Translations under genes and position numbers: made by a program
Notes under the pieces: generated by a model
Told to the model about the DNA's origin: nothing
What the model saw: only the letters and a program-made list of their open reading frames with translations
Database searches by the model: none
Assembly: GCF_036010665.1 (NCBI RefSeq)
Contig: NZ_CP108581.1
Coordinates: 3,515,501 to 3,579,500 of the forward strand
Reading direction: 5' to 3'
Origin: Microbispora sp. NBC_01189
GTDB lineage: Bacteria > Actinomycetota > Actinomycetes > Streptosporangiales > Streptosporangiaceae
Length of the DNA: 64,000 nt
In this document: positions 8,205 to 15,801 of the stretch, piece by piece
Layout: each line of letters starts with the position of its first letter
Position numbering within the stretch: the first letter of the stretch is position 1

Positions 8205-8819
8205 ATGACGACTCGACGCCTCTACCTGGCACGCCACGGCGCGGCCGACGCGTTCGGGCGACTCACCGACATCGGGCGCCGGCAGGCGAGCCTGCTGGGC
8301 GAACGGCTCGCGAGCGTACCGGTCGACGCCGTGTGGCACTCTCCGCTGCCGCGCGCCGAGGCGAGCGCGCACGAGCTCGCCCGTCATCTGCCGGAGGGGC
8401 CCGTGACCGAGGCCGTCGAACTCGTCGACCACGTGCCCTACGTTCCCGGCGCGGCCGAGACGCCCCCGTCCTGGGCTGGCTTCTTCGACGGCTACGACGA
8501 GACCGAGGCGGCTTCGGGCCAGAGGCTCGCCGAAGCCCTGGTCGCCAGGTTCGCGAAAGTTCCCGACCCGACCCCTCAGGGGACCGGGCCCGACGTGAAC
8601 GAGGTTCTGGTGACGCACGCCTACCCGATCGCGTGGCTGGTGCGGCACGCGCTGGACGCGCCGCCATGCCGGTGGCTCGGGTTGAACAGCGCCAACACCG
8701 CACTGACGGTCATCGAGTATCGCAGCGGCCTGCCGCCCACGATCGTGATGTTCAACGACATGAGCCACCTCCCGGCCGGCCTGCGCTGGACCGGGTTCCC
8801 GGAAGGCATCAGGCCGTGA
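8205..8819 (+). CDS. Histidine phosphatase family protein (phosphoglycerate-mutase-like)
   Basis: A 204-residue soluble protein. The RHG signature is at residues 9-11 (YLARHGAAD), followed by LTDIGRRQASLLGERL and a second catalytic-type His in EVLVTHAYPIAWLVRHAL. This is the branch of the histidine phosphatase superfamily that removes phosphate through a phospho-His intermediate. The length and lack of the long mutase loop suggest a phosphatase rather than a glycolytic mutase. It lies 101 bp after the ATP-grasp/phosphohistidine gene on the same strand, so a shared substrate is possible but unproven. Confidence 0.82.
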   Translation: MTTRRLYLARHGAADAFGRLTDIGRRQASLLGERLASVPVDAVWHSPLPRAEASAHELARHLPEGPVTEAVELVDHVPYVPGAAETPPSWAGFFDGYDETEAASGQRLAEALVARFAKVPDPTPQGTGPDVNEVLVTHAYPIAWLVRHALDAPPCRWLGLNSANTALTVIEYRSGLPPTIVMFNDMSHLPAGLRWTGFPEGIRP

Positions 8820-8843
8820 GGCGGCTACGGGTATTCGACCAGG

Positions 8844-9104
8844 TCAATGCCCGTGTAGGTGGACATCCTGCAGGGTGAACCGCCGACCGGCCAGGAGCAG
8901 TCCGAAACCGAGCGCCGCGTCCCACAACGACTCGTACAGGAAGGTCGGGTGGTAGAGCACGCCCGGCTCGCCGCCGTGCGCCTGGTCGATCTCCAGGCCC
9001 CACGGCAACGTGGTCGGGCCGCCGTACAGCTCCTGGTTGAACCAGTTGCCCCAGCGGGTGATCGCCTGCCCGAAGGCGATGGCGGGCGCGACCGTGTCGG
9101 CCAC
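8844..9104 (-). pseudogene. lgt: Fragment of prolipoprotein diacylglyceryl transferase
   Basis: The frame encodes 86 residues containing ADTVAPAIAFGQAITRWGNW, FNQELYGGPTTLPWGLEI and YHPTFLYESLWDAALG. This includes the Lgt signature with RWGN and NQELYGG and the following YHP/YES motif. A complete Lgt is about 270-300 residues with seven membrane helices; here both the N-terminal helices and the last helices are missing, and the tail after AGRRF is unrelated. A functional lgt must be elsewhere in the genome. It is probably a leftover of duplication or recombination. Confidence 0.75.
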
Positions 9105-9116
9105 GGCGCCCCACGT

Positions 9117-9150
9117 CCGGGGGTGGCGCCCGGTCGGGCGCCACCCCCGG
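9117..9150. terminator. Strong 15-bp hairpin terminator after the esterase gene
   Basis: A 15-bp perfect stem (CCGGGGGTGGCGCCC and its complement) closes a four-base GGTC loop. It lies 14 bp downstream of the esterase stop on the minus strand and just upstream of the lgt fragment. No U-tract follows, as is usual for actinomycete terminators. Confidence 0.7.
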
Positions 9151-9163
9151 TGGTACTCGCCGA

Positions 9164-10534
9164 TCAGGCGACGGTGCAGGGGCTCCCGTTGAGGGTGAAC
9201 GAGGTGGGCTTGCCGGCATTGCCGGTGTGGTTGGCCTGGAAGCCGACCTCAGTGGTGGCTCCGGGCGCCAGCGTGCCGTTGTAGCTCATGTTCTTCGCGG
9301 TGACCTGGCCACTGGTGGGCGAGTAGGTGGCGTTCCACCCGCTGGTGATCGTCTGCCCGCTGGGGAGCGTGAAGACGAGCGACCAGCTGTTGATGGTGGA
9401 GGAGCCGGTGTTGGTGATGGCGAGGTTCTCCGTCAGGCCGTTGTTCCAGGCGTTGACGGTGGCCGTGACGCGGCAGGCGCCCGTTCCGCCGGTGGGCGAC
9501 TGGGACGGGGACTGGGAAGGAGACTGCGACGGCGACTGGGAAGGAGACTGCGACGGGGACTGCGACGGGGACTGGGAGGGCGAAGCCGAGGGAGACGTCG
9601 TCGGACCGGACTGGAACTGGGTGAAGAACTTCCACACCTCCGCCGTCGTCCAGGTCCTGGCGCCGCTGGTGGAGGTGGACCCGTCGTTCGGGGAGGGGGT
9701 GTGGTCCCCGTCGAACGCGGCCCAGACGACCGGGTATCCGGCCCGGCACCCCGAGTAGGCGGTGATGATGTGCGTCAGGCTGCCCTGCGAGGGTTCGCGC
9801 GGGCTCTGGGGCGTGCAGCCGTTGTTCGAGACGAACTTGTCACGCAGTGACCGTCCCTGGGAGATGTTGAGCACCGAGTCGTGGATGCCGTGGATCCCCA
9901 TGTACGCGACGGGCTGCGTGCCGCCGTTGCACCCGCTGAGCTGCGCGCCGGAGTAGACCGCGACCGCGCGGAAGACGGTCGGACGGGCACATGCGACCGC
10001 GAAGCTCATCGCGCCGCCGTAGCTCCAACCCATGGCGAAGCGCTGCGTCGTGTCGACGCAGAGATCGTTCTCGACAAGCTTCAGCATGTCGTCGGTGAAG
10101 GTCAGGTCCTCACCGTTGGAGTTGCCCCAGCCGTTGTTGATGCCCTGTGGCGCGATGAAGATCGTGCTGTTGTTGGAAAGCTGCTTGAGCCCGTAGTAGG
10201 CCCAGACGGCTCCGTCCGAGCCGCCCGAGTCGACGATCTGGGCGGTGCCGTTCAGCCAGTGATAGGCCATGATCAACCGGTAGGGGCGGCTGTTGTCGTA
10301 GTTGTCGGGAATCCTCAGGATCCAGCTGCGACTCTTGCCGCCGGTCGTGATCGTCTGCGAGCCGCTTCTCAGCGTCGGGGTCTTACCGCATCCGGCGGTC
10401 GACGCCGCGACGGCGCTCGCCGAGGAGGTCTTGGTCGCGCCGAGGCTGTCACTCAGAGCCGTTTGTCCCGTCGCCAGAACGAGAAGCGCGGCCGCCGCGA
10501 CAGCGGCGAAGATGGATTTCTGTCTCAATTTCAC
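9164..10534 (-). CDS. Secreted feruloyl-esterase/PHB-depolymerase-type esterase with CBM2
   Basis: A 456-residue exported enzyme. The GTG at 10534 has GGGAG upstream. Residues 1-30 are a signal peptide. Residues about 50-312 are an alpha/beta-hydrolase of the esterase_phb/CE1 class with nucleophile motif GWSYGG (Ser171), a first-strand LIMAYHWLNG and a late DGDHTPSP that may hold the catalytic His. A Pro-Ser-Gln repeat linker (about 313-345) joins a CBM2 cellulose/xylan-binding module at 353-456 with the flanking Cys pair. Such enzymes cut ferulate or acetyl esters from arabinoxylan. A LacI-type operator lies about 290 bp upstream, the same motif as before the GH43 gene at 18.7 kb, so both are probably co-regulated. 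Confidence 0.88.
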   Translation of the reverse strand: MKLRQKSIFAAVAAAALLVLATGQTALSDSLGATKTSSASAVAASTAGCGKTPTLRSGSQTITTGGKSRSWILRIPDNYDNSRPYRLIMAYHWLNGTAQIVDSGGSDGAVWAYYGLKQLSNNSTIFIAPQGINNGWGNSNGEDLTFTDDMLKLVENDLCVDTTQRFAMGWSYGGAMSFAVACARPTVFRAVAVYSGAQLSGCNGGTQPVAYMGIHGIHDSVLNISQGRSLRDKFVSNNGCTPQSPREPSQGSLTHIITAYSGCRAGYPVVWAAFDGDHTPSPNDGSTSTSGARTWTTAEVWKFFTQFQSGPTTSPSASPSQSPSQSPSQSPSQSPSQSPSQSPSQSPTGGTGACRVTATVNAWNNGLTENLAITNTGSSTINSWSLVFTLPSGQTITSGWNATYSPTSGQVTAKNMSYNGTLAPGATTEVGFQANHTGNAGKPTSFTLNGSPCTVA

Positions 10535-11081
10535 GCAACTCCCTTTACCATTCGAAATTCGACGTGCGTCGACAGAACAGCCTTTTGTTTTTCCTTCGTC
10601 CGGTAGGGCGTCCGCGGCCGGCAGGTGAATGCCTGGCCGGGCGGACTTCCCGGGTTCATACGCAAGTGAGTGAGCCCACCCGTCAGTCGGCCCGGGGCGG
10701 TGCGGCGGCCGACCAACGTCGGCGTGTGCGCGCTCGCCCCTTCCCCGCTGTTAAGAGCAGGGCGAGGTCAGATGTCCGTCAGCGTCGGCATGGCGCTCCG
10801 CCCGGCGTTGGGATCCAGTGCGTGTTAACGCTAACAGTGGCCGGGGGCAGCCAAGTGCTCCTCTCTAACGGGCGACTGGTTGTGATGGTGAACCGGAGCA
10901 AATAAGAAGTCATGCGACATGTCAAGGATCTTGTCTTCGCTTCGGCGACCCCGCGCCGGTGCGCGGCCATTCATTCGGTTTTGACCAGGGAAAAGGCCGC
11001 GGCCACTGCCGCCGCCGCGATGTAAATTTCATCGTCGGCGGTTTCGATGGGAGGGTTCGTCTACCGGAATGCGGGCCAGTG
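10535..11081. other. Upstream region of the esterase and flank of the IS element
   Basis: About 550 bases without a convincing gene. It holds the operator at 10823-10836. On the minus strand a 27-codon tail (10971-11051, ending IAAAAVAAAFSLVKTE) has coding character and could be the end of a gene lost when the neighbouring IS200/IS605 element arrived, but the frame is closed by a stop just upstream. The long plus-strand frame 10564-10905 is Arg-rich and looks like chance. Confidence 0.4.
10823..10836. promoter_or_regulatory. LacI-type operator upstream of the feruloyl-esterase-like gene
   Basis: TGTTAACGCTAACA is a near-perfect dyad (TGTTA...TAACA) with a CG centre, typical of LacI/GalR-family operators. 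It matches the core of the 18-bp palindrome at 18582-18599 in 13 of 14 positions. It lies in an AT-richer pocket about 290 bp before the GTG of the esterase gene, so the mRNA leader would be long if the promoter is here. Confidence 0.6.
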
Positions 11082-11102
11082 CTCCGGCCTTCAGGCCGGG
11101 GG
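11082..11102. repeat. Left-end hairpin of the IS element
   Basis: CTCCGGCCTTCAGGCCGGGG, a 6-bp stem with a TTCA loop, is identical to the right-end copy at 12907-12926. This is the left subterminal hairpin. Confidence 0.75.
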
Positions 11103-11156
11103 TGAAGGCCCGCGCGGGAGTGCCCGCTAGGGCGCGAACGTGCCTTCACCCGCAGG

Positions 11157-11577
11157 TCACAGTGGGCGTTGCCGCTGCTCGATGTACTGCTTGAGTACCG
11201 TGAGCGGTGCACCGCCGACTGAGCCGGCGAAGTAGGACTTCGGACCAGAAGTGTCCACCCCTCAGGTACTTGCGGACATGCGCGCTGTGTTCCTTGCGGA
11301 GTATCCGCGCCGAGACGCCCTTCAGTGGGTTGACGAGCGTGGACAGGGCGACCTTCGGCGGGTAGTGGATCAGTGGGTGGACGTGGTCGTGTTCGCCGTT
11401 GAACTCCCGACGTTCGACCTCGAAGTCGGCGCAGACCTCGCGCATGAGTTCCTCGAATCGGGTCGGCATCGGGCCGGTGAAGGCCCCACGCCGGTACTTC
11501 GTCACGCACACCACGTGGGCGTGGAGGGTGTGGACACCATGGCGTTCGATGCGTACATCGGGGTCACTCAGGGTGTG
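11157..11577 (-). pseudogene. tnpA: IS200/IS605 HUH transposase, frameshifted
   Basis: The minus-strand frame reads HTLSDPDVRIERHGVHTLHA, HVVCVTKYRRGAF, the HUH metal site HDHVHPLIHYPP (His-x-His), and LRGGHFWS. Then one extra base shifts the frame; the catalytic Tyr segment KSYFAGSVGGAPLTVLKQYI continues in the next frame to the stop at 11157. The full protein would be about 135 residues, normal for TnpA Y1. No ATG or GTG is in frame at the expected N-terminus, which is a second defect. It is divergent from tnpB with a short gap of about 45 bp. Confidence 0.75.
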
Positions 11578-11620
11578 GATTCCATCACGATGACATAAAC
11601 CAGAGGGATACGATCAGGGC

Positions 11621-12886
11621 GTGGAGGTGACCAGGCAGGCGCGTGCGCACGTGGCGCGACTCGACCTGAGCACGGCCCAGGTGGCGGTGCTGGACGGTCA
11701 GGCGCACGCCGCCCGCGCGCTGTGGAACCTGCTGCACGAGTACGTCACCTTCCGGCAGGGCCGTTTGGCGACGGTGAAGGAGTGCGACACCGCGATCCGG
11801 GCGGCCCGCCGCGAGATCGACTGGATGGGGCAACTGCCCGCCCAGGCAGCGCAAGCGGTGCTGAAAACGTATCGGCAGGCGTGGGCGAACTTCTTCGATC
11901 CCGGCCACCCCGCCAAACGGCCCACGTTCAAGGCCCGGTTCCGGTCCCGGCCGGCCGTGGATGTGCCCCAGGCCCGCGACCTGAACATCACGCGGCTGAA
12001 CCGGCGGTGGGGCGCGGTCAACCTGCCCAAGGTCGGGCGGGTGCGCTTCCGCTGGACCAGGGATCTTCCCGGCGTCACCAGGGGCGGCCCCGCCGGGCGC
12101 ATCACCGGAGCACGCCTGGTCAAACAAGCCGACGGCTGGCACATCGTGTTCCGGACCGAACGCCAGGTGCCTGCCCCGGCCGCCCACCCCGGCGAGCGGG
12201 TCGGGATCGACCGGGGAATCACCGTCGCTCTGGCGTTGTCGGACGGCACCATGCGCGAGCACGGGCCCTGGCTGCGTGACGGCGAGAAACAACGCCTTCG
12301 CCGACTGGAGAAGAAGTCCGCCCGCCAGCGCCGCACGCGCGTTCCCGGCCGGCCTGCGTCCAGACGGCTGGCCCGCACCTATGACCGGATCGCCCGGCTC
12401 CGCGCGACAGCCAAGCGCCGGGCCGTCGACTGGCAGCACCAGACCACCACCGAACTCGCGCGCACCTTCGGCGTGGTCGTGGTGGAAGACCTGACGATCA
12501 CGAACATGGTCCGCTCCGCCACCGGCACGATCGACAACCCCGGCCGGAACGTGCGGCAGAAGGCCGGGCTGAACCGCGCCATCACCGGGCAGGCGTGGGG
12601 CCGCACCGTCACCCTGCTGGAGTACAAGACCCGTGATCGCGGCGGGCTGGTGGTGAAGGTTCCCGCCCCGGGCACGTCGCAGACCTGCCACCGGTGCGGG
12701 CACCGCGATCCGGCGGCCCGGGACGGCACCCGGTTCTCATGCGTGAATCCCGCGTGCGGGTGGGCCGGGCACGCCGACATCAACGCCGCGATCAACATAC
12801 GTAACGCCGCAGGAACTGCGGTGTCAGGACGTGGAGACCTCGGGGCTGCCCGGTCCGCGAAGCGTCAACCCCCGCGCGCCGCTTGA
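11621..12886 (+). CDS. tnpB: TnpB, RNA-guided endonuclease of the IS200/IS605 element
   Basis: A 421-residue protein of normal TnpB length, starting at GTG 11621. The N-terminal helix-turn-helix-like and beta region leads into a RuvC-type nuclease with catalytic Asp197 (VGIDRG), Glu289 (VVVVEDL) and Asp386 (HADINAAINI). The zinc ribbon has Cys356, Cys359, Cys374 and Cys379 (CHRCGH ... CVNPACGW). All key residues are present, so it may be active even though tnpA is broken. TnpB proteins are guided by a right-end RNA and cut the empty donor site, which keeps the element in place (family knowledge). The guide should come from the sequence just right of 12936, that is, from the disrupted BtrH-like gene. 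Confidence 0.92.
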   Translation: MEVTRQARAHVARLDLSTAQVAVLDGQAHAARALWNLLHEYVTFRQGRLATVKECDTAIRAARREIDWMGQLPAQAAQAVLKTYRQAWANFFDPGHPAKRPTFKARFRSRPAVDVPQARDLNITRLNRRWGAVNLPKVGRVRFRWTRDLPGVTRGGPAGRITGARLVKQADGWHIVFRTERQVPAPAAHPGERVGIDRGITVALALSDGTMREHGPWLRDGEKQRLRRLEKKSARQRRTRVPGRPASRRLARTYDRIARLRATAKRRAVDWQHQTTTELARTFGVVVVEDLTITNMVRSATGTIDNPGRNVRQKAGLNRAITGQAWGRTVTLLEYKTRDRGGLVVKVPAPGTSQTCHRCGHRDPAARDGTRFSCVNPACGWAGHADINAAINIRNAAGTAVSGRGDLGAARSAKRQPPRAA

Positions 12887-12952
12887 CCGCGACGTGACGG
12901 GAGAATCTCCGGCCTTCAGGCCGGGGAGGAGTTCAATGGGACGCCAAGGCCA
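12690..12952 (+). ncRNA. Predicted omega-RNA (right-end guide RNA) of TnpB
   Basis: In IS200/IS605 elements the guide RNA overlaps the 3' end of tnpB and the right end, and its last bases come from the flanking DNA. Here the RNA would include the terminal hairpin at 12907-12926 and a guide starting at about 12937 (TGGGACGCCAAGGCC). Limits are inferred from the family; no promoter is visible. Confidence 0.4.
12907..12926. repeat. Right-end hairpin of the IS element
   Basis: This is an identical copy of the left-end 20-mer, followed by AGGAGTTCAA, the likely right terminus at 12936. Confidence 0.75.
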
Positions 12953-13771
12953 TGCCGGTCCCCTTTCTCGGGGGCCGGGTCAAGCCGTTCGAGCTCACCA
13001 GGAACCTGACCGCCCGGCTGGGGCTGACGCTGGTGGCCGAGGAGACCACCTCGTCGCGCAGGGCGTGGGAGAACGTGGCCGCGTCCGTCGACGCGGGCCG
13101 GCCGGTCGGCCTCCAGCTCGACTGCTACCACCTGGACTACTTCCGCTCCAAGGTGCACTTCGGTGGTCACGTCGTCGCGATGTACGGCTACGACGAGCAC
13201 GAGGCCTACCTGGTGGACACCGGCAGGCAGGGCGGAGCGGTGCGCACCAGCCGGGCCGGCCTCGCCAGGGCACGGGCCGAACGCGGCCCGATGACCGCCA
13301 GGAACCGGTCCTTCACCATCACCGTGCCGGAGCGCCCGCTCTCCTGGCAGGACCAGATCATCCCCGCCGTCAGGGACTGCGCCGACGCCTTCCTCGCCGC
13401 TCCCATCGCGAACCTGGGCTACGGGGCATCGAGAAGGCCGGCAGGCGGGTGCCCGGATGGCTGCTCCGCGCCGCCGAGCCGCGGCGGGACCTGCCGCAGG
13501 CCGCTCTCCTCATGGAGCGGGGCGGCACCGGCGGCGGCCTGTTCCGCGCCCTCTACCGCGCGACGAGTGCGCCTCGCTGATCGACGACGGTCGCCACCGC
13601 GCCGGTCACCGGCTGTACGCCGAGGCCGCCGGACTGTGGACAGAGGTGTCCACCTTGATCGCGAAGGCGGGAGAGAGTGGTGACGCGGGGCACCTGGAGC
13701 AGGCCGGCGTCATCCTCCACGATCTCTCACGCGTGGAGAAGGACGCCATGGAGGTGCTGCGTCAGCTGTAG
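12937..13771 (+). pseudogene. BtrH-like (BtrH N-terminal domain / DUF4872) protein, truncated and frameshifted
   Basis: Coding similarity starts directly after the IS right end: WDAKAMPVPFLGGRVKPFEL, GRPVGLQLDCYHLDYF, HFGGHVVAMYGYDEHEAYLV, then DTGRQGGAVRTS and GPMTARNRSFTI. This is the central part of BtrH N-terminal domain proteins, a papain-like fold family that includes the butirosin acyltransferase BtrH. The N-terminal part, with the expected Cys nucleophile, is missing. Two frameshifts follow, near 13420 (frame 1 to 3: IEKAGRRVPGWLLRAAEPRR) and near 13560 (frame 3 to 2: DECASLIDDGRHRAGHRLYA), before the natural-looking end EVLRQL at 13771. The gene is dead, probably broken by the IS and then decayed. 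Confidence 0.82.
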
Positions 13772-13790
13772 GGACCACAGGGCGATCGGG

Positions 13791-14534
13791 TCAGTTCCTC
13801 CGCTGGAGGAGGAGTGTGACGAACCCCAGGATGCCCCGATAACCGCGCAGCCACATGTCGCGGTGCTCCAGCGCCGCCGTGCGAGCGTCGTCGGCGTCCG
13901 GGCCGGGATGCTCGTTGGCCCAGCGCAGCAGCGTGCCGGTCCAGGACCACTCGTACTCGTCCCATTCGGCCAGGTCGCTGGTGTACCCGTACACCACGTC
14001 GAAACCGGCGGCCTCGGCGGCGGCGACGGTGCCGGGCAGGTCGAGGAACTCCGACTTCGTGGCGCCCAGCCGGGTGAGGGCCTCCTCGGTCGGCTCGCGC
14101 TCCCAGAACCCCTCGCCGACCAGCGCCAGCCCGTTCGGCCGCAGATAGCGGCGGACGTGCTCGACGGTCGGGCCGAGCCCGCCGAAGGCGTGCGTGGCCC
14201 CGACGCAGAGCACCAGGTCGTACTGCTCGGCGACCGGGAAGCCGGCGGCCGGTCGCTCGTGGAACCGGATGCGCTCCCAGACGCCCTGGACCTCGGCCGC
14301 GTGCTCCGCCGCCTTGAGCCCGTGCGCGTCGATGTCCACGCCGTCGGCGGTCGCGTCCTGGTAGAGGGCCAGCGCGCGCAGCGTCCAGGCGCCCTCGCCG
14401 CAGCCGAGATCGAGGATCCGCGCCCCCTCGGCCAGCCGCGCCCGGCGCAGCAGCCGGGTCACGTTGGCGCCGGAGACCGGTGCGGCGATGGGGTGGTCCC
14501 GATGAGCGAGATGGCTGATCAGCTGGCGATCCAT
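13791..14534 (-). CDS. SAM-dependent class I methyltransferase
   Basis: A 247-residue soluble enzyme. The ATG at 14534 (MDRQLISHL) is preferred because GGAAGG lies eight bases upstream; longer starts are possible at 14552. Motif I is ILDLGCGEGAWTLRAL at about residues 39-54. The acidic motif II VDIDAHGLK, a motif like DLVLCVGATHAFG and RYLRPNGLALVGEGFW complete the Rossmann methyltransferase fold. The C-terminal third holds an aromatic AEWDEYEWSW segment. The substrate is unknown. It is convergent with the BtrH-like pseudogene, only 19 bp away. Confidence 0.8.
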   Translation of the reverse strand: MDRQLISHLAHRDHPIAAPVSGANVTRLLRRARLAEGARILDLGCGEGAWTLRALALYQDATADGVDIDAHGLKAAEHAAEVQGVWERIRFHERPAAGFPVAEQYDLVLCVGATHAFGGLGPTVEHVRRYLRPNGLALVGEGFWEREPTEEALTRLGATKSEFLDLPGTVAAAEAAGFDVVYGYTSDLAEWDEYEWSWTGTLLRWANEHPGPDADDARTAALEHRDMWLRGYRGILGFVTLLLQRRN

Positions 14535-14682
14535 GACCCAATCCTTCCGCATCCCCGCACGCTTTCGGCAAGCCGGATTCGCGGCGGCGGGCGGCGTGTC
14601 GCCGGCAGGGCCGCCCTCCGGCGGAGACGCCGTCACATGTGACCGGACATCTCCGCCGGGGGTGTCGTCCGCGACGCCGGGG

Positions 14683-15312
14683 TCACGCTCCGGGGCGTAC
14701 GGCGGTGACGAAGTTGCTCCGCCAGTAGCCCTTGAGGCGGTCGACCCGGACCACCGCGCCGGAGTGCGGAGCGTTGATCACTTTCTTGTGCCCTATGTAC
14801 ATGCCCACGTGGCCGCCGCCACTGGTGAAGATGAGGTCACCCGGCTTGAGACTCGCCAGGGAGACCTTCTTCCTGACGGCGCTGAGCATGGACCACGTCG
14901 TACGCGGGATCTTGACGCCGGCCTTGCGCCAGGCGAACTGGACCAGCCCGGAGCAGTCGAACGCGCGTGGGCCCGTGGCGCCCCACACGTAGGGATCGCC
15001 GAGGTGCTTTCTGGCCACCTCGATGGCGTGCTCGGCCTTCTCCTGCTGGAGAGCGGCCTTGGTGAGTTTCGTGTTCACGGAGGCCTCCGCCGTGGTGGCC
15101 GTGGTGGCCGCGGCGGTCTCTCCGGCGTACGGGGTGAACGCCGTTACGGGGGGCTCCGGCGGGATGGCCGTCGAGTCCGGGGGCGGGGCCGGCACGGTCC
15201 CCGTGACGGCGCCGGCGGGCAGTGCGCCGAAGCCTCCCAGGGAGACGGTGAGCGCTGCGCTACTCAGCGTGACGCAGGCAGCGCGAAGCAGAGTGGTGGG
15301 GTTGGCGAACAG
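14683..15312 (-). CDS. Secreted NlpC/P60 cell-wall endopeptidase, apparently with a CTG start
   Basis: Residues from about 95 to the end are an NlpC/P60 cysteine peptidase: HLGDPYVWGATGPRAFDCSG with catalytic Cys (about 120), GGGHVGMYIGH with catalytic His (about 168), and NAPHSGAVV. Such enzymes cut the stem peptide of peptidoglycan. The first ATG/GTG in frame (GTG 15195) would remove the signal peptide. The frame upstream encodes a good one (FANPTTLLRAACVTLSSAAL, then GALPAGA), and its first possible start is CTG at 15312, preceded by AGGAGAG at normal distance; a stop lies just before. I therefore annotate CTG, giving 209 residues. The gene is under a c-di-AMP riboswitch, a common arrangement for actinobacterial wall hydrolases. 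Confidence 0.8.
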   Translation of the reverse strand: MFANPTTLLRAACVTLSSAALTVSLGGFGALPAGAVTGTVPAPPPDSTAIPPEPPVTAFTPYAGETAAATTATTAEASVNTKLTKAALQQEKAEHAIEVARKHLGDPYVWGATGPRAFDCSGLVQFAWRKAGVKIPRTTWSMLSAVRKKVSLASLKPGDLIFTSGGGHVGMYIGHKKVINAPHSGAVVRVDRLKGYWRSNFVTAVRPGA

Positions 15313-15334
15313 GGGATCTCTCCTACGGTCTTCC

Positions 15335-15490
15335 GCTTGCGCCTACCGGGTTAGCTGACGGATTCGGGCAGGGAAGTCGCCCTACAGCGCTGACGCGCCG
15401 ATTCACCCCGGACCTTCGGGTCGAAGGTCGATTGGTTCCCCGGCTCCGAGCCTCCTTGCTGCACGGATTCGGCATCACCGGCGCCCAGGG
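15335..15490 (-). ncRNA. ydaO/yuaA-type c-di-AMP riboswitch
   Basis: On the minus strand the leader carries the family hallmarks in order: GCCGAATCCGTG, GGAGCCGGGGAACCAATC, GGGGTGAATCGGCGCG, AGGGCGACTTCCCTGCCCG and finally AATCCGTCAGCTAACCCGGT. These are the conserved segments of the ydaO aptamer, which binds two c-di-AMP molecules and normally turns expression off. It ends about 25 bases before the Shine-Dalgarno of the NlpC/P60 gene. It should lower hydrolase synthesis when c-di-AMP is high, linking wall remodelling to turgor. Confidence 0.88.
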
Positions 15491-15801
15491 GGGCGGGAGA
15501 GGACATGGCGCCGGTGACAGTGGATGCGCTTTCCGAACACGGACTGCCGGGTTCGTTGGGCAAGGAAACTACCAAGTAACGCCATATTGCCGCAAAGGGT
15601 GCAAATGGGATTATGATCGCATAAAGGGATCATAAAACGAGAAGTCGCAGGTCAGAGTGGTTTCCGGGGTTGCCGAAAGTGACGCGCGTCACACCCTTCC
15701 GGGCATGGGCCGGAGCCGCATGAGATGCGGAACCTTCGCGACGGGACCCGGGAAGCGGCACCCCACAGGGGACGACGCCGCTCCCCGGTGACCTCAGCGG
15801 G
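15491..15801. other. Intergenic region between the riboswitch and a secreted-protein gene
   Basis: About 310 bases holding the promoter of the riboswitch transcript on the minus strand. An AT-rich pocket at about 15590-15640 includes CATAAT-like and TTGCAC-like elements. No gene or terminator that I can support is seen. Confidence 0.4.

Larger units (their letters stand above)
11082..12936. mobile_element. IS200/IS605-type element with frameshifted tnpA and intact tnpB
   Basis: The unit is bounded by two copies of the same 20-base sequence, CTCCGGCCTTCAGGCCGGGG, at 11082-11101 and 12907-12926. Each copy folds into a CCGGCC/GGCCGG hairpin with a TTCA loop, as expected for the subterminal hairpins recognised by HUH (Y1) transposases. 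Between them lie a divergent tnpA and tnpB. The right end probably closes with GTTCAA at 12931-12936, because the coding sequence of a BtrH-like gene resumes in frame directly after it. The element is thus inserted in, or next to, that gene. TnpA is frameshifted, so movement would need a transposase supplied elsewhere. Confidence 0.85.

Noticed and set aside
9480-9600. Regular repeats that look like a CRISPR or minisatellite
   Set aside because: They encode the Pro-Ser-Gln linker of the esterase; unit length and coding phase show a protein linker, not a CRISPR array. No CRISPR array was found in the window.
10564-10905. 113-residue plus-strand ORF between esterase and IS element
   Set aside because: There is no ribosome site, the composition is Arg-rich, and it covers the operator; coding is unlikely.
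13762-14571. 269-residue alternative frame over the methyltransferase
   Set aside because: It is a shadow of the clear methyltransferase frame with motif ILDLGCGEGAW; it is Arg/Gly-rich and patternless.
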